From assembly GCA_030435675.1 (NCBI GenBank), contig CM059624.1, forward strand, positions 8,394,769 to 8,458,768: DNA of 64,000 bases. The letters are read 5' to 3'. Positions 22,399-33,571 of the stretch are shown one piece after another (positions within the stretch are counted from its first letter, which is position 1; every line of letters starts with the position of its first letter). Made by a program: the position numbers and the translations under genes. Under the pieces are notes generated by a model. The model saw only the letters and a list, made by a program, of their open reading frames with translations. It did no database searches and had not been told where the DNA came from. The stretch is from Steinernema hermaphroditum. Its lineage: Eukaryota > Nematoda > Chromadorea > Rhabditida > Steinernematidae.

Positions 22399-22452
22399 CT
22401 CGATCATCGGACACTTCTCCGACATCGACGACGACTTCAACTGGACGCATTC
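22399..22452 (+). repeat. Duplicate fragment of the IFT52 3' end
   Basis: ATCGGACACTTCTCCGACAT and the bases after it repeat the last IFT52 codons (12588-12650; GHFSDIDD..DDFN) including a few bases past the stop position, with a 9-base deletion and the TGA changed to TGG. It sits just beyond the retrotransposon 3' end, 9.8 kb from the gene. Confidence 0.75.
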
Positions 22453-24600
22453 CTTAAAACGCCTTTCTCTGATTGTTTCTCTTTCAGCTACCCCTCGGGA
22501 CTTCGAGGTGCCGACTTTAAGTGTTTCCCTTCTAAGACCGCTGTTGACTCCCCGCGATGTTTACGTCTGATGACCCCAGTGGTCTTCGTTGTTTCGAGGG
22601 CGAAATCCTTCTATTTGTGCATCAGGTCTCCTTCCGTATTACGCATTCTTGGCGGCGGCCAGACGACTACCCCAGGCGCACTTTCAAAATGAAAACCGGC
22701 GACTTTTTATCATATAAATTCGCACAAGCTTTGTTAGTATTACATACATGTTGTTGTTAGTCCCCGAGCACCACTTGTCAACACTAACTGCAGTTGAGGT
22801 GCATTTCACTGTGTGTTCGTTCTCATGGACCTGGTACAAACAGCAGTTTTTCACTGTTTATCATTCATATAAATGCACTTTCCCGCGATAAACTTTCGCC
22901 GATTCTTCAAGCCACGTTTCCTCGAACATGCTGCATGGGATACCCTAATTGGCCGAAATGCGGTGCCTTTGACACTCGAGAACACAATTGTCGTGGCCTC
23001 TCGTTTCAAGGCATCCCGGAGGCTGTGCATAAATGCGAACGCCCTCTGTATCTCCATAATCCTCTGCACTCTTCAAAAGGCACATGAAGCGGAAACTCGG
23101 AAACTCACCAAAGAACAACACTGCCAGATGACTCACAGTCTAGCCCTCGATCCCCTCGAGCGTTCCTGAACGTCCCACCTAGAAGTCGCCTCAGATTCCT
23201 CTCGGGGACTGTTTCAGAAAGTCCGAACCTTCGAGGGACTCCCTTCGCTCTCCACTGTTTCGTCTTGGTTCGTGCTCAGGAGCAATTTCCCAGCTATACG
23301 GTACTTTGACAACTGAGAGCGATGTTCGGCGAAGCCAACGCGGACTTTCGGTTATGGCGTTGTTGCGTGCGAAGAGATCCGAGAAGGCGCGCGGAGTTCC
23401 GAAGTTCGCTCGCGACATGAATGACTCTTTTGCCCTCTAGCCACTCGCGTAATGCGATTACTTAGCGGAACTCCTCATCTGCGTTGTTTAGGAGTGCGCG
23501 CGTCCCGCCTGATTATGCGAACGCCATGGAGATAAGTGTGTTTGGCGCGCGGCCGTCTTTTGCAGATCCCTTATGGGAAAGGACAAGCACTCGGAATTCC
23601 GTTTTTGTTCCGGCCCGTTGGCCAGTCATCCTTCCAATTATTCGCACGGGGCATTTCACGGGGAATCCAACGTATTCCGACGCTGTTCCTTAAATAGAGC
23701 GTCAATCCTCCGAATAGAGCACATGCCGAAGATGACCCCTTCGGAACCACGGCGAATTGCTTGTTTAGGGCCAAACGACCTCTTCGCAGTTCTTAATTGT
23801 CCTTCGCCACTCGGTGTCACGTGTGCACGCATACCCTCGGGACATATTCCGCTTTGATTCGCTCACCAAAAACAAACTAGAGTTGTTTGTCGATGCTCAA
23901 AATATTATTTTCCGTTTCGCACTTCGAGGACTCATTCGACTCATTGTCGACGCACTTTCTCTTCCCAGCGAACAAAACCCACTTCCTGGAAAACGTTCTA
24001 ATCGCGGCTTTGCACCTCTCAGGCGCGTGGGTACACCTAAAAAAGATTTTCGAATATGCACGCGCCTAGAAATTCACCCCCGAAGCTTTGTCAGACGGCC
24101 TTAGATTTGATTTACACCCACTAAGGTGTTTTCTACCCACAGCTCACTCTTTGTCTCAAAACAAGCGAACAAACACCACCTCCGAGCCACTCTGGATCCG
24201 TCCATAGAAGCGGCTCCGCCTCACCTGTCGGGCGGAGCCCTCATCCTCAATTCATGTGATTTGCGCCCTTCCCTCATTTTGCGTGACTCCTAGAGTTCCT
24301 CGTAGCCGAGTTGCCCCGCATTCCTGAAGCCAACGAAGGCAAATTCTGACCACTTTCGACTGCTCACCCATCTTGTTGTCGTTGATGATCTTCGAAGACG
24401 CGGCGTTGACCACTAGGAGCGTGCCCGGTGACGAAGGTGATTAATCGTCGTTTCTGGAAGGCGTCCTTTTTGGACCCTTAGGGACTCACACGCGACTTGA
24501 CGACACTCATAAAACCATCTCTGAAGACTCGTCTCTGTTCGTCTACGGATCCTCGCTGACCAACAAGTACTGCCAGATTCCTTGCAGAACGCGATAGAAG
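22453..24600. other. Intergenic, no recognised gene
   Basis: Codon-like stretch PRDFEVPTLSVSLLRPLLTP at about 22496-22556 follows a TTTCAG and ends at a TGA; it could be a stray terminal exon but has no partner. The rest has only short frames without motifs. A TTGCAG at about 24583-24588 is a probable trans-splice acceptor for the next GPCR. Confidence 0.4.
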
Positions 24601-26217
24601 ATGTCGGCAACCGTGGAGCGGATACCGACAGACTACATCCAGTAAGTAAGCGCTGTCCAACTACCCTTATTTCGAGCTTCAGGATCGTCCTCTACGTCGC
24701 TTTCATCGTCGTCGGCCTCCCCGTCAACGCCTCCACCTTCGTCTATATGCTCAGGAGGTATCGTCACGCTCGGAACCCCCTCCTTCTTCTCCACATCAAC
24801 CTCAACCTCTCGGACATCCTGGTAGGTCCCCCTCTTCCCTTTCTTCAGAACTTGACCCCTTTCAGGTACTCAGCGTCTACTGCCCCGGATTCATAGGTTC
24901 GTCCCCACACTCAAATGGTGAGATTTGCTTTAGCCTGGTTCGTGACGTACGAGTGGGTCTTCGGGGAAGTCGCCTGCGTCGCGATGCGCTTCATGGACCA
25001 TTTGGTCTTCCAAATTAGGTTCGTCGCTGCATATGTACACAAAGTGACGCTTCCATTACATTTCAGCTCCATTATCATGGTTTGTATCGCTCTCTACCGG
25101 CTCTACGCACTACGGTACCCAATGGTGGTGAGTACGGTAGGGCAGGCGCGCGTTCTCTGCCTGATGGGCGTCGCCTGGCTTCTCGCCGCGCTTCTGTCGC
25201 TCCCGCAAGTGTTCATCTGGAAGGAGGTCCACATGGAAATGACACAGTGTGTTACCGTCTGGACAGAACGGATCCTGCGCAATCAGTCGGCTCCCGAATC
25301 CATGGTACAATAGTGCGCCTGACTATTCATTCAAGGGACTCTTTAGACCCACATGAAACTCTACAGTGTGTATCATCTGATGACTGTTTTTTACGTTCCT
25401 CTGACAATCCTCACCATCAGCTACGTATGCATTATGTCCGACATCTGCCGAACTCTCCGTCAAAAGGAGGAGCCTCTCAGCGCCACCGAAATGACCAAGG
25501 TATCCTCGCAGCGCTACAGTGTCCGGTTACTTGGTAATACTGTACTCTGTAGACCTTCCATCCCAGATTGATGTCTTCCAGGACCGTTTCCGCTTCGCGG
25601 CCAAGATCGCCTCCGACGGGCGAAAGTGAAGTCGCTTCGCATCACCCTTTTCCTAATTCTCGCTTACGTGGTCACATGGCTACCGTACAATCTCCTCTCC
25701 TGGTAAGAACGCCTTAGGATAGAAAAACGGCGCTCCGTAGGGGCGAAATTGATGTCCGATCCTTTGCTGCAGCCCTCCACGACCCATTTCGCATCTCCGC
25801 TTATAATCAAAAGGCGCCCACCCGCTAATAGCGTGTGTATTTCTCTTTTGAGATATTTGTGGATTTTTTCGATTAACTTAATGAAAGTGGGCGCGTGGAA
25901 ACGCCGCGCCCGCCTCGTTTCCCTTGTTTTTGGTTCTTAAAGACTGAAGTTCAAGGGGTAAAATGCTGGAAAGGGATAGATAAATGGCGAAAATGCTAAC
26001 ATTAGCTTCTTGCAGGTGGATGGTGGTCAATGTGGAAGGGTACCGGAAGATAGAGGATCTACTCTACTGCTTGAACTGTCTTGTGGTATTAAATAGCGTC
26101 ATCAACCCGTTCATATATGGTCGCTGCGGAGTCCGAGCCATACGAATACGGAAGAACGAGGAGAGGGCGAAGAAGAGACCCGCTTCAGCAGGCTGTTGCC
26201 CTTTCGTTGCAGCCTAA
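24601..26217 (+). CDS. GnRH/AKH-receptor-like class A GPCR (apparent frameshift)
   Basis: Peptide-hormone-type receptor. ATG 24601 follows a TTGCAG acceptor; exon 1 (MSATVERIPTDYIQ) splices to TM1 IVLYVAFIVVGLPVNASTFVYML, then PLLLLHINLNLSDIL (TM2), a conserved TM3 Cys (GEVACVAMRFMDH), IIMVCIALYRLYALRYP in the DRY position, TM4 (CLMGVAWLLAALLSLPQVFIW), a loop Cys (TQCVTVW), TM5 (YSVYHLMTVFYVPLTILTI), TM6 (LRITLFLILAYVVTWLPYNLLSWW) and TM7 (NCLVVLNSVINPFIYG). The LLLLHINLNLSD and SVYHL features favour the GnRH/adipokinetic receptor group. Introns are mostly 40-70 nt, the last about 310. Frames before and after about 25,615 (DRFRFAAKIASDG / RRAKVKSLRI) differ by one base and no splice choice I tried repairs it, so either an assembly error or a recent pseudogene. 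Confidence 0.8.
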
Positions 26218-26483
26218 TACCCCCTCGATATAGAGGTTTCTCACAATAAATTATATAAACGCGGCTGCGCGCGAATTCGCGCCCTCTAGGTATTAAAGGC
26301 CTAGTAGCCTTTCGGGCGGCAAGATTGGTGTTCATCGAAATGGCTGAAATTGGCAAAAAGAAAATTGTAAACACACGAAAGGTCTCTACGGTCCTTCGGA
26401 TGTAGGCACCAATAGCCCTGCGAGTAGCAAGATTCGCGCTCAGAAATAGGTTAAAAATCAAAATCAGCGGCTGAATTTCAGCT

Positions 26484-26552
26484 GTCTGTATGGCTCATTG
26501 CGAACGTGCTCCGCTTGTAAGCGGGTGATGCCGGGTTCGGTTCCCTTCGGGG
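26484..26552 (+). repeat. tRNA-Thr-like sequence
   Basis: TGGCTCATTGCGAACGTGCT resembles an A box, CCGCTTGTAAGCGG forms an anticodon-type hairpin with UGU in the loop, and GGGTTCGGTTCCC is a near B box. The 5' acceptor strand does not pair with TCGGGGTCA, so a degraded tRNA or SINE head. Confidence 0.45.
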
Positions 26553-26619
26553 TCATTATTTTGTGTGGGTGTTTTCCAAAAACACACAGACAGACCAACG
26601 GACCCGTCGGTTCTCCGTT

Positions 26620-27016
26620 TATACAGTGCGTCCAGTAATGATAGGTTCACCTACTTTGTCAGCCGTTTAAGGCGTTCTACGAATATTTTCAAAGAACGGA
26701 TTTCACATCTGGATAGAGCATGGAAAATAACGGTAGATCATTTGCGGATCAAAGGCAATCTATGAGAATTTTGGAATTTTTTATGATCATTTTGCAAAGT
26801 GAGCCTATTTTGCTGTCCAGAAATGATAGGTTCACTCAATGTTTTTGTGCAGTTTTTGGCGTTTTTTGTGTCTTTTTCTCCTGATTTTCGCTGCTATTCA
26901 TCTTTCCACCATATTAAAAGGAAATTCGTGCGCTATAGGCCGCACTTCTTGCTCAACAGAGGTCGAAAAAGGCCAGATTATGGTCCTCTTTGCCGAAGAC
27001 CTGTCCAACCGTCAAA
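26620..27016 (+). pseudogene. 5' part of a Tc1-like element
   Basis: Two direct copies of GTCCAG(T/A)AATGATAGGTTCAC at 26629 and 26817, like repeated Tc1-family termini, precede a frame ending EVEKGQIMVLFAEDLSNRQIT (26955-27018), which is the start of a Tc1-type helix-turn-helix (E..QI..L...G.S...I). The frame is then cut by an inverted-repeat element. Confidence 0.6.
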
Positions 27017-27668
27017 TTACGTAAACCTTCATCACCAAAACCCCCCAAAACCACGCAAAACACCGTTTTCTGCGCCAAAAATTGCATAGGCGCTCAAATG
27101 AGATCATTTATATGCTTTTGGGCATCACTTTCCCATTCGACACCTAGGACCCGAACTTGATTTTTTGCATTCTTAACCGGGTCCCAGAACGACCCGGAAG
27201 ACAGGATCTCCGAAGTTTTCTGTCGTAAACAGGTTACAGAGCGTATGAGGAAACCCTATTTATGTTTCATCCCGTGTAAAATGGAGTAGCCTTCAAAATA
27301 TTTCAAGGTCCTTGAAATATTGAAAATCCAATGAAAAACGACATTTTTCCATTGTAAATTCCATGATTTTGGAAGATCTTGAAATATTTTGAAAGCTACT
27401 CCACTTTTCACGAGATGAAACGTAGGTAGAGTTATTTTGTACGCTCTGCAACATAATTGCGCTGGAAAAAGCTGAAAATCCTGTCTTCCGGGTCGTTCTG
27501 GGACCCGGTTAAGAATGCAGGTCAAGTTCGGGTCCTAGGTGTCGAATGGGAAAGTGATGCCCAAAAGCATATAAATGATCTCATTTGAGCGCCTATGTAA
27601 TTTTTTTTGCGCAGAAAACGGTGTTTTGCGTGGTTTTAGGGGGTTTTGGTGATGAAGGTTTACGTAAT
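27016..27668. mobile_element. Foldback element inserted in the Tc1-like N-terminus
   Basis: Arms of about 195 bp (27016-27213 and 27476-27668) are nearly perfect reverse complements, starting ACGTAAACCTTCATCACC; an inner inverted pair flanks the centre (ATGGAGTAGCCTTCAAAATA and its complement near 27385-27410). No open frame of note. Non-autonomous palindromic element. Confidence 0.85.
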
Positions 27669-28641
27669 CTTTTTAACAACCGAATAGAATCTATTTATTA
27701 GATTATTAGATTAGCTCTTATTAGACTCACAAGGGACCGGTCTATGTCCGCCGAGTTAGGAGCTCAAATTTGGCATAGTAATAGGACTTCACAAGACTAA
27801 TACACAGCCAAAGTCAGTATACACAATAAACTTTGTATAATTAAAGCCTTGTTCATTCTCCCTCCGACGCGACGCGATCACCGCCGACGGGGTGTTCATT
27901 CTCCCTCCGACGCGACGCGACGCGACGTGAGCCGACGTCGGCCGACGTCGCGTCGCGTCGCGTCGGAGGGAGAATGAACACGTCGCGTCGGCCGACGCGA
28001 TTTTGCCTTATGGCCCAAAATATCAAATCGACCACTTGTTGTCGGCCGACGCCTTTTGCGAGGTCTCCATTTTTTCTGATTCTTTCGATGTCTACGGGTT
28101 TACCAAGATGCACAAACACCTATTTTCAACCCGAAGCAAATTTTGAGCCTGGCGACGGTGGTCATCGGTGAGGTTATGACCATGTCTAGGGAATGTCGTA
28201 TGTTCAAGTGGATTTGGTCCCTGTTTTGTCATGGTTTCAATTGTGACTTGCTCTAGGAAGGTTCGCAGGTTCGGTCTGGCCAAAATTTGGAAATGTCGTA
28301 TGTTCGTACCAATTGGAGGAGACCTTGGAATGTTCATTTTAGAACTTTTTAGAGATACGACTAAAGTTTCGTAAATGTCGTAGGTTCGACCCACTGACAA
28401 GAGGTCATAATTTGGAAAATTCGCATGTTCGGCAAAGCTGGGAATCACCACAATAGGATGATTTATACCAATTTAATCGATCATCGGCGGGCTACACCTG
28501 GTCCCACCACGAAAACCCAAACACTTTGCAGTTGTACACTGTCAAACCTTCTTGAGTGGGCTGGAGGAAAGAGTGGTTACACCTTGTAACTGTATCATTT
28601 ACGTCGCCACCAGGCTGCGAACGACGCTAGATCGTCATTAT

Positions 28642-29510
28642 AGGGACCCGGTCATGGATAAAGAAAGTTTTTTAAAACTTCTGAAAATTTGTGTACCCCT
28701 GTTTTCGGGGTCGCTGAGCACGGTGGTGGAATCGAATAAAAGAAGGGAATCAAAGGTTTTCGGAACAAATGCCGAACTCTCCCTTGCTCTGGAAGGCAAA
28801 GTTTGCACGACGTTTTTTTTTTGTCTATTTTGGCTGTTTCTTGGAAACTACTGGGATTTTTGGAAAACTGACTTCACCACCGTGCTCAGCGACCTCAAAA
28901 ACAGGGGTACACAAATTGTAAAGCATGCAAACATGTTGTGTTCAGATTTCTAGGCGCATGTCACTGAGGTTCCAGCAAGCGAATCGAATCCTCCTCTTTC
29001 CTTATGTCCTAGACCTAGGCCTGGATTAGGAATATGCCGAGATATTTAAGTTCAAGATTAAGAATTTGATACGAGAAGATAAACTCGAAATCATGGATAT
29101 AAACCTAAAGGCCGGACCATACTTGTGAGACACAGGCTTTGTTTTTTTTTACATTTTTGTTTGCGATTTTTACGTTTAATCATATCCTGCTGAAATGCAA
29201 GTCGCGCGCACATCGTTTGAGAAAGTCGCATACATGACTCCTGCGTGCAGTTGCAATTTCAACAAGCTACAGAAATGCTAAAAAATCGGAAGCACAAATT
29301 TGAGACACAGCCTGCGTCTGACAAGACTGGCCCGACCTTGAAGCACAGTAATATCGGACTGACCGTACATTTATACGTTGCTTTAAAAATGTATTGGTGT
29401 CCTCGACAGTGGCACAAAAGTCAGTGGCGCAAATGTCGGTGGCGCAAATGTCCTAGTACCATTTTCAGAAGTTTTAAAAAACTTTTTTATCCATGACCGG
29501 GTCCCTTTAA
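28642..29510. mobile_element. TTAA-type inverted-repeat element E (nested in D)
   Basis: Left end AGGGACCCGGTCATGGATAA, right end its complement at 29482-29506 followed by TTTAA. A second inverted pair (28691-28728 and 28877-28918, GTGTACCCCTGTTTTCGGGG) lies inside. The ends match those of element F with one or two changes, so E and F are one family. Confidence 0.75.
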
Positions 29511-30010
29511 ATGCAGCATGAAGAGCATAAACAGCCCAGAGCAGCGAGGTCAGGCAAACCGCTGTGTAACCCCAAACTGTCTAACTGGTTCTTTTTTTGG
29601 CTTTTTTTCTGTCTCTGGTGCCTTCAGTCCTTTGTCTATCTAAACATCAACAAGTTTATGCATCGAATCCCGCCGTTTTCAAAGGATTAGCGCTTTCCAG
29701 AGCGCGTTTTGTTCAAACTGGGATTAAAATTGCTCACCTTATCTCTAAAAACTTTGCTTGTTGCGCCAGTGCTCCCAATATTAGAAACGATCATCGAAAC
29801 AGTGAAATGGTACAGGGTGGCCTGAGGGCATCTAGAGTAGGGATGCACCGGAACAAAAAAAAAACCGGCACCGGAACCGGAACTGCATCCCTAGAACGCC
29901 GGTGCACGCGTCGGTCGAACACAACCGAAACTACTGACGAGAGATAAAACCAAAGCCTATATTACCGTCCCGGACAATGACCATAACGGTAACGGCAGTA
30001 TTCCCGATAC

Positions 30011-30134
30011 GGCGCCCCTGAAATATCAATAACTACGGTAGCTCATTATTTTTCTTTTTTAAAATCCCCTTTGAAAGAAAAAAAGAAAAATAACGAAGTA
30101 CCGTAATTATTGATCTTTCAGGGCAATAGCGCCG
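30011..30134. repeat. Short palindromic hairpin inside element D
   Basis: Left arm GGCGCCCCTGAAATATCAAT onward and right arm ending ATTGATCTTTCAGGGCAATAGCGCC pair over about 50 bp with a centre near 30065, like small palindromic MITEs. Confidence 0.65.
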
Positions 30135-30783
30135 TGACCAGTGAGAGGGGATACGATTCTCTCTCGTCGACTGCTACCGCTCCCCGCGAACGGTCGGAAT
30201 TTTCCCTAGTATATGTTGCGGCCGGAGCTCGCCGCCAATCTGGCTTGGCGCGTCGGCCGACGGTCGGTTCGCGAGAGTGAACAGGTGTTCATACTCCATC
30301 CGACGTCGCGTCGCGTCGGATCGGGTCGGAGGCAGAGTGAACACCCGTTCATACTCGTGAGCCGACCGTCGCGTCGCGTCGTGTCGCGTCGGAGGGAGAA
30401 TGAACAAGGCTTAACATGTGCGCGAGAAATATACCACGGATCATAACGAAAAAAGTATTAACTGTGGGCAAGTTCTAACCGAAACACCACCCACTGGCTT
30501 CGCGCAGCTCTTCGCAACTCAGACGCTCCGAAGGAAAGGAAGCATGGCCAGCATCTGCTTATATGCACTCGGAGAGACGTCTAACCCGCGAGAAGAGACA
30601 AAGACTACGGAATCACAGACGTCTGCAGCATGCATCCCGGCTGAGTTGCTGGCATTCAGAGTAATGTCGCCTTCACTTTCACATTTCAGTCTCAAACACA
30701 CTCGAATCCAAAAATATAATTTTTGCTAAGCTCGGTGTGAAAGGAGTACAGTAAACAGCGACTTTCGCTTCATCATCACCCGC

Positions 30784-32605
30784 CGTGGCGTTATCGCAAC
30801 TGATCCCAAGACAACTGATCCCACGATGTCCAAATAGCTTACGGAGGTGTACCGACAATTGTGCGAGAATAATTCGTGATCGGATAGGTGGTCGTGATCC
30901 GTATAGGTGCATGGCCTTAGATAGCGTAAGCTTTAGCTTTTATATTCATAGGCTTAGACTGGGTTCAGCCTAAGAGTGGGCTTATCTGCGCGAAAATAGT
31001 TGCGTTAACATTGTACCTTCTCCTCTGAGAGAGATCTACCTTTGATTCCTATAGACACGTTAGTAAGGCTAAAGGAACATACAAAATTTAGGCTACGGGC
31101 GATCCACAGGCGAACTCTTTATTCATTTTTGTCGAAGGGGCTTAACATCCAGGCTTGGCTCAGGCTCCGGCTTAGGCTTAGGCTTATGCCTATTGATTTT
31201 AAGCGAGCCTTACAAGTCTTAAAGGGACACGGTCATGGCGAAAAAAAGTTTTTTAAAAAATCTGAAAAAATTCATGCCCGTGTTTTTGAGGTTGCTGAAA
31301 ACGATGGTGAGTGGCGATTCTAAGTTCGCCAGGTAGTTTCCTAGAAACAGACCACAGCGCGCGATCTGTGGTTTGTCGATGGTCCCGTCGCGGGACGCGT
31401 GTCCCGACGCGATTTGCGCGACGAATGCGATTCGCGTACTGTAGTTTCATCATTTTCTATCGATTTTGCTAAGTTTTGAGGGACAAAGCATCTTCAAAAG
31501 CATTTGTTTCGACTTATTTCACTTCCTCAGCTTATCTCTAATGCAGAAAAAGATCTTCGCCACGATTTTGGCGATTTCGAGGGTTAGTTGCTGGATATGC
31601 AGTGGCATATACATCTGTGTGTGAAAACAATCAGTCGTATTTAAGTGTACTTTACGACAACTAGGCGAATTTCACTGTCCGATGCAGAATTTACTGCTGA
31701 TTCTATCACGTATCGATAGGGACACGTCCTAAATACAGATAGAATATCAGTTCTATGAAACGTGAAATGGCAGAAACAGCTATATTGGCGCTTATAGTTT
31801 TTTGGCATTGATGTTTAGAGGATTTAAGTGTGAATTGGACAATCCACTGGCGGTTTGGCATTTCAAAACTCTCAAACTTGTAATAACATCGGACGAAAAG
31901 GAATATAGAGCGTTTCCATGTGATACTAACCCTCGAAATCGCCAAAATCGTGGCGAAGATCTTTTTCTGCATTAGAGATAAGCCGAGGAAGTGAAATAAG
32001 TCGAAACAAATGCTTTTGAAGATGCTTTGTCCCTCAAAACTTAGCAAAATCGATAGAAAATGATGAAACTACAGTACGTGAATCGCATTCGTCGCGCAAA
32101 TCGCGTCGGGACACGCGTCCCGCGACGGGACCATCGACAAACCACAGATCGCGCGCTGTGGTCTGTTTCTAGGAAACTACCTGGCGAACTTAGAATCGCC
32201 ACTCACCATCGTTTTCAGCAACCTCAAAAACACGGGCATGAATTTTTTCAGATTTTTTAAAAAACTTTTTTCCGCCATGACCGTGTCCCTTTAACAGCTG
32301 ATATCCTAGTACGTTATGCAGCCTATATTGCGAGTTATGGAGATCTGAATTCATTTTGCATGTAGCATCATTCTATTCGTATCGTCCCAAAGAGCACACA
32401 AGCCCTCGTAGACCCGGGCCACGGGAACGAAGGCCAGATTGACAGGAAACGTATTTTCGCACAACTGTCGGCACACCGCCGAAATCGATTTGGACATCGT
32501 GGGATCAGTTGTCCCTGGAATCAGTTGTACGTGGGATCAGTTGTCCGTGGGATCAGTTGTCCTTGGGATCAGTTGTCCTGGGATCAGCTGTCTTGGGATA
32601 CCCGA
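30784..32605. mobile_element. Element G with minisatellite terminal inverted repeats
   Basis: The left end (30784-30870) has two units of AACTGATCCCA(AGAC/C) and then unique arm sequence (GATGTCCAAAT, GAGGTGTACCGACAATTGTG). The right end (32450-32600) is the reverse complement of that arm followed by about six GTGGGATCAGTTGTCC units. No coding region recognised in what remains; element F sits inside. Same architecture as the MULE-type element at 18.6 kb but different sequence. Confidence 0.65.
31219..32294. mobile_element. TTAA-type inverted-repeat element F (nested in G)
   Basis: Arms 31219-31586 and 31926-32294, about 368 bp each and almost identical in reverse complement, bounded by TTAA (TTAAAGGGACACGGTCATGG and complement). 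The centre is AT-rich with no transposase. TTAA boundaries suggest a piggyBac-type target (inference). Confidence 0.88.
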
Positions 32606-32915
32606 CCCGCTCGCCGTAACGTGTCGTGGTCTCGAAGCGAATTACCTGCGTGCTGACTTTTCATACGAGCGCCACTTTCGAAAAATTTAGCGATGCCGCA
32701 GTGCGTCTTCACATTTTTGGATCTGCATTTCGTAGGTCGTTTGAACAAGAAAAGCACTTCTGTAGCTTTTTGTCTCTGGCCTTCGTATTTGTGTGATTAT
32801 CACAGTTATTATTGTTGTTGGCGTTTATTTCGCGTCCGTTGTCACCATCTGTTGTCGTTGCACTTCGCCCATTTTACCCTTTCTAATATTTCTTTTAAGA
32901 TCGTGTTGACAAAAT

Positions 32916-33393
32916 ATGACCGCCATCGGTGTGCCAATCAAGATCCTCCACGAGGCGGAAGGTCATATCGTCACATTGGAAACCACAGTTGGTAGATTGT
33001 GCCCATCTCTTTTCAGTAAATGATCTTACTGTTTCAGGAGAAGTTTACCGCGGAAAATTGATCGAGGCTGAGGACAACATGAACTGCCAGATGAGTGATG
33101 TCACCGTTACGTTCCGTGATGGTCGCAATCACCAACTTGAGAACGTCTTTATCAGAGGCTCGAAGATCCGCTTCATGATCTTGCCAGATATGCTAAAGAA
33201 CGCTCCGATGTTTAAGAATATTGGACGCGCCCAGAAAGGTGCCGTTGGAATGGGATTGGGCGACCAGGGAACCCGCGGAGGAGGCATCAGGGGTCGAGGC
33301 ACCGCGTTCCGAAGAGGATCTGGCGGTTTCCGTGGCGGAGCAACTAGAGGAGCGGCAATGCCCCGCGGTGGTTCAGCTCCTTATCGAGCCTGA
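32916..33393 (+). CDS. snr-1: Small nuclear ribonucleoprotein Sm D3
   Basis: Subunit of the heptameric Sm ring on U1, U2, U4 and U5 snRNAs; acts in spliceosome assembly. Two exons, 32916-32991 and 33038-33393, joined by a 46-nt intron (GTAGAT...TTTCAG) to give [20 protein letters not shown] then [20 protein letters not shown]. The Sm1 motif ([25 protein letters not shown], 31 residues in) and Sm2 motif ([18 protein letters not shown]) are intact, and the C-terminal tail is rich in RG/GRG ([21 protein letters not shown]), the target of arginine methylation and SMN binding. Size (about 143 aa) fits D3. Upstream lies transposon debris; downstream, 178 bp away, is NDUFAF1 on the same strand. Confidence 0.96.
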
Positions 33394-33571
33394 ACGCTGT
33401 AATTAAACTTGTTCTCGTTTCCGTAATTGTTCATGTTCCTTACGCCTAAACAATAATCTTGTGGTTGTATTGCCGCCGAAATTTTGTTTTGTTGTGGTTT
33501 GGCCGTGAAATATACCGTTGTGATCTCCTGTTTACCGGCTATTGGGACTGAACGTGTAGCGTCGTTCCAGC

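Larger units (their letters stand above)
27844..30412. mobile_element. Element D with CGACGCGACGCG terminal inverted repeats
   Basis: Ends AAGCCTTGTTCATTCTCCC (27844) and its complement (30390-30412). Each is followed inward by runs of the self-similar unit (C)GACG(C) on the outside and GTCGGCCGAC-type palindromes. The left end repeats the terminal motif TGTTCATTCTCCCTCCGACG at 27893 and inverted at 27958. Contains element E and a short hairpin. Transposase not recognised. Confidence 0.7.

Noticed and set aside
22277..22570. 97-codon frame covering the IFT52 duplicate as a new gene
   Set aside because: It starts inside the retrotransposon tail and runs through a duplicated gene fragment; no coherent product.
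26484..26552. Functional tRNA-Thr gene
   Set aside because: Anticodon hairpin is good but the 5' acceptor strand does not complement the 3' end, and it lies in repeat debris.
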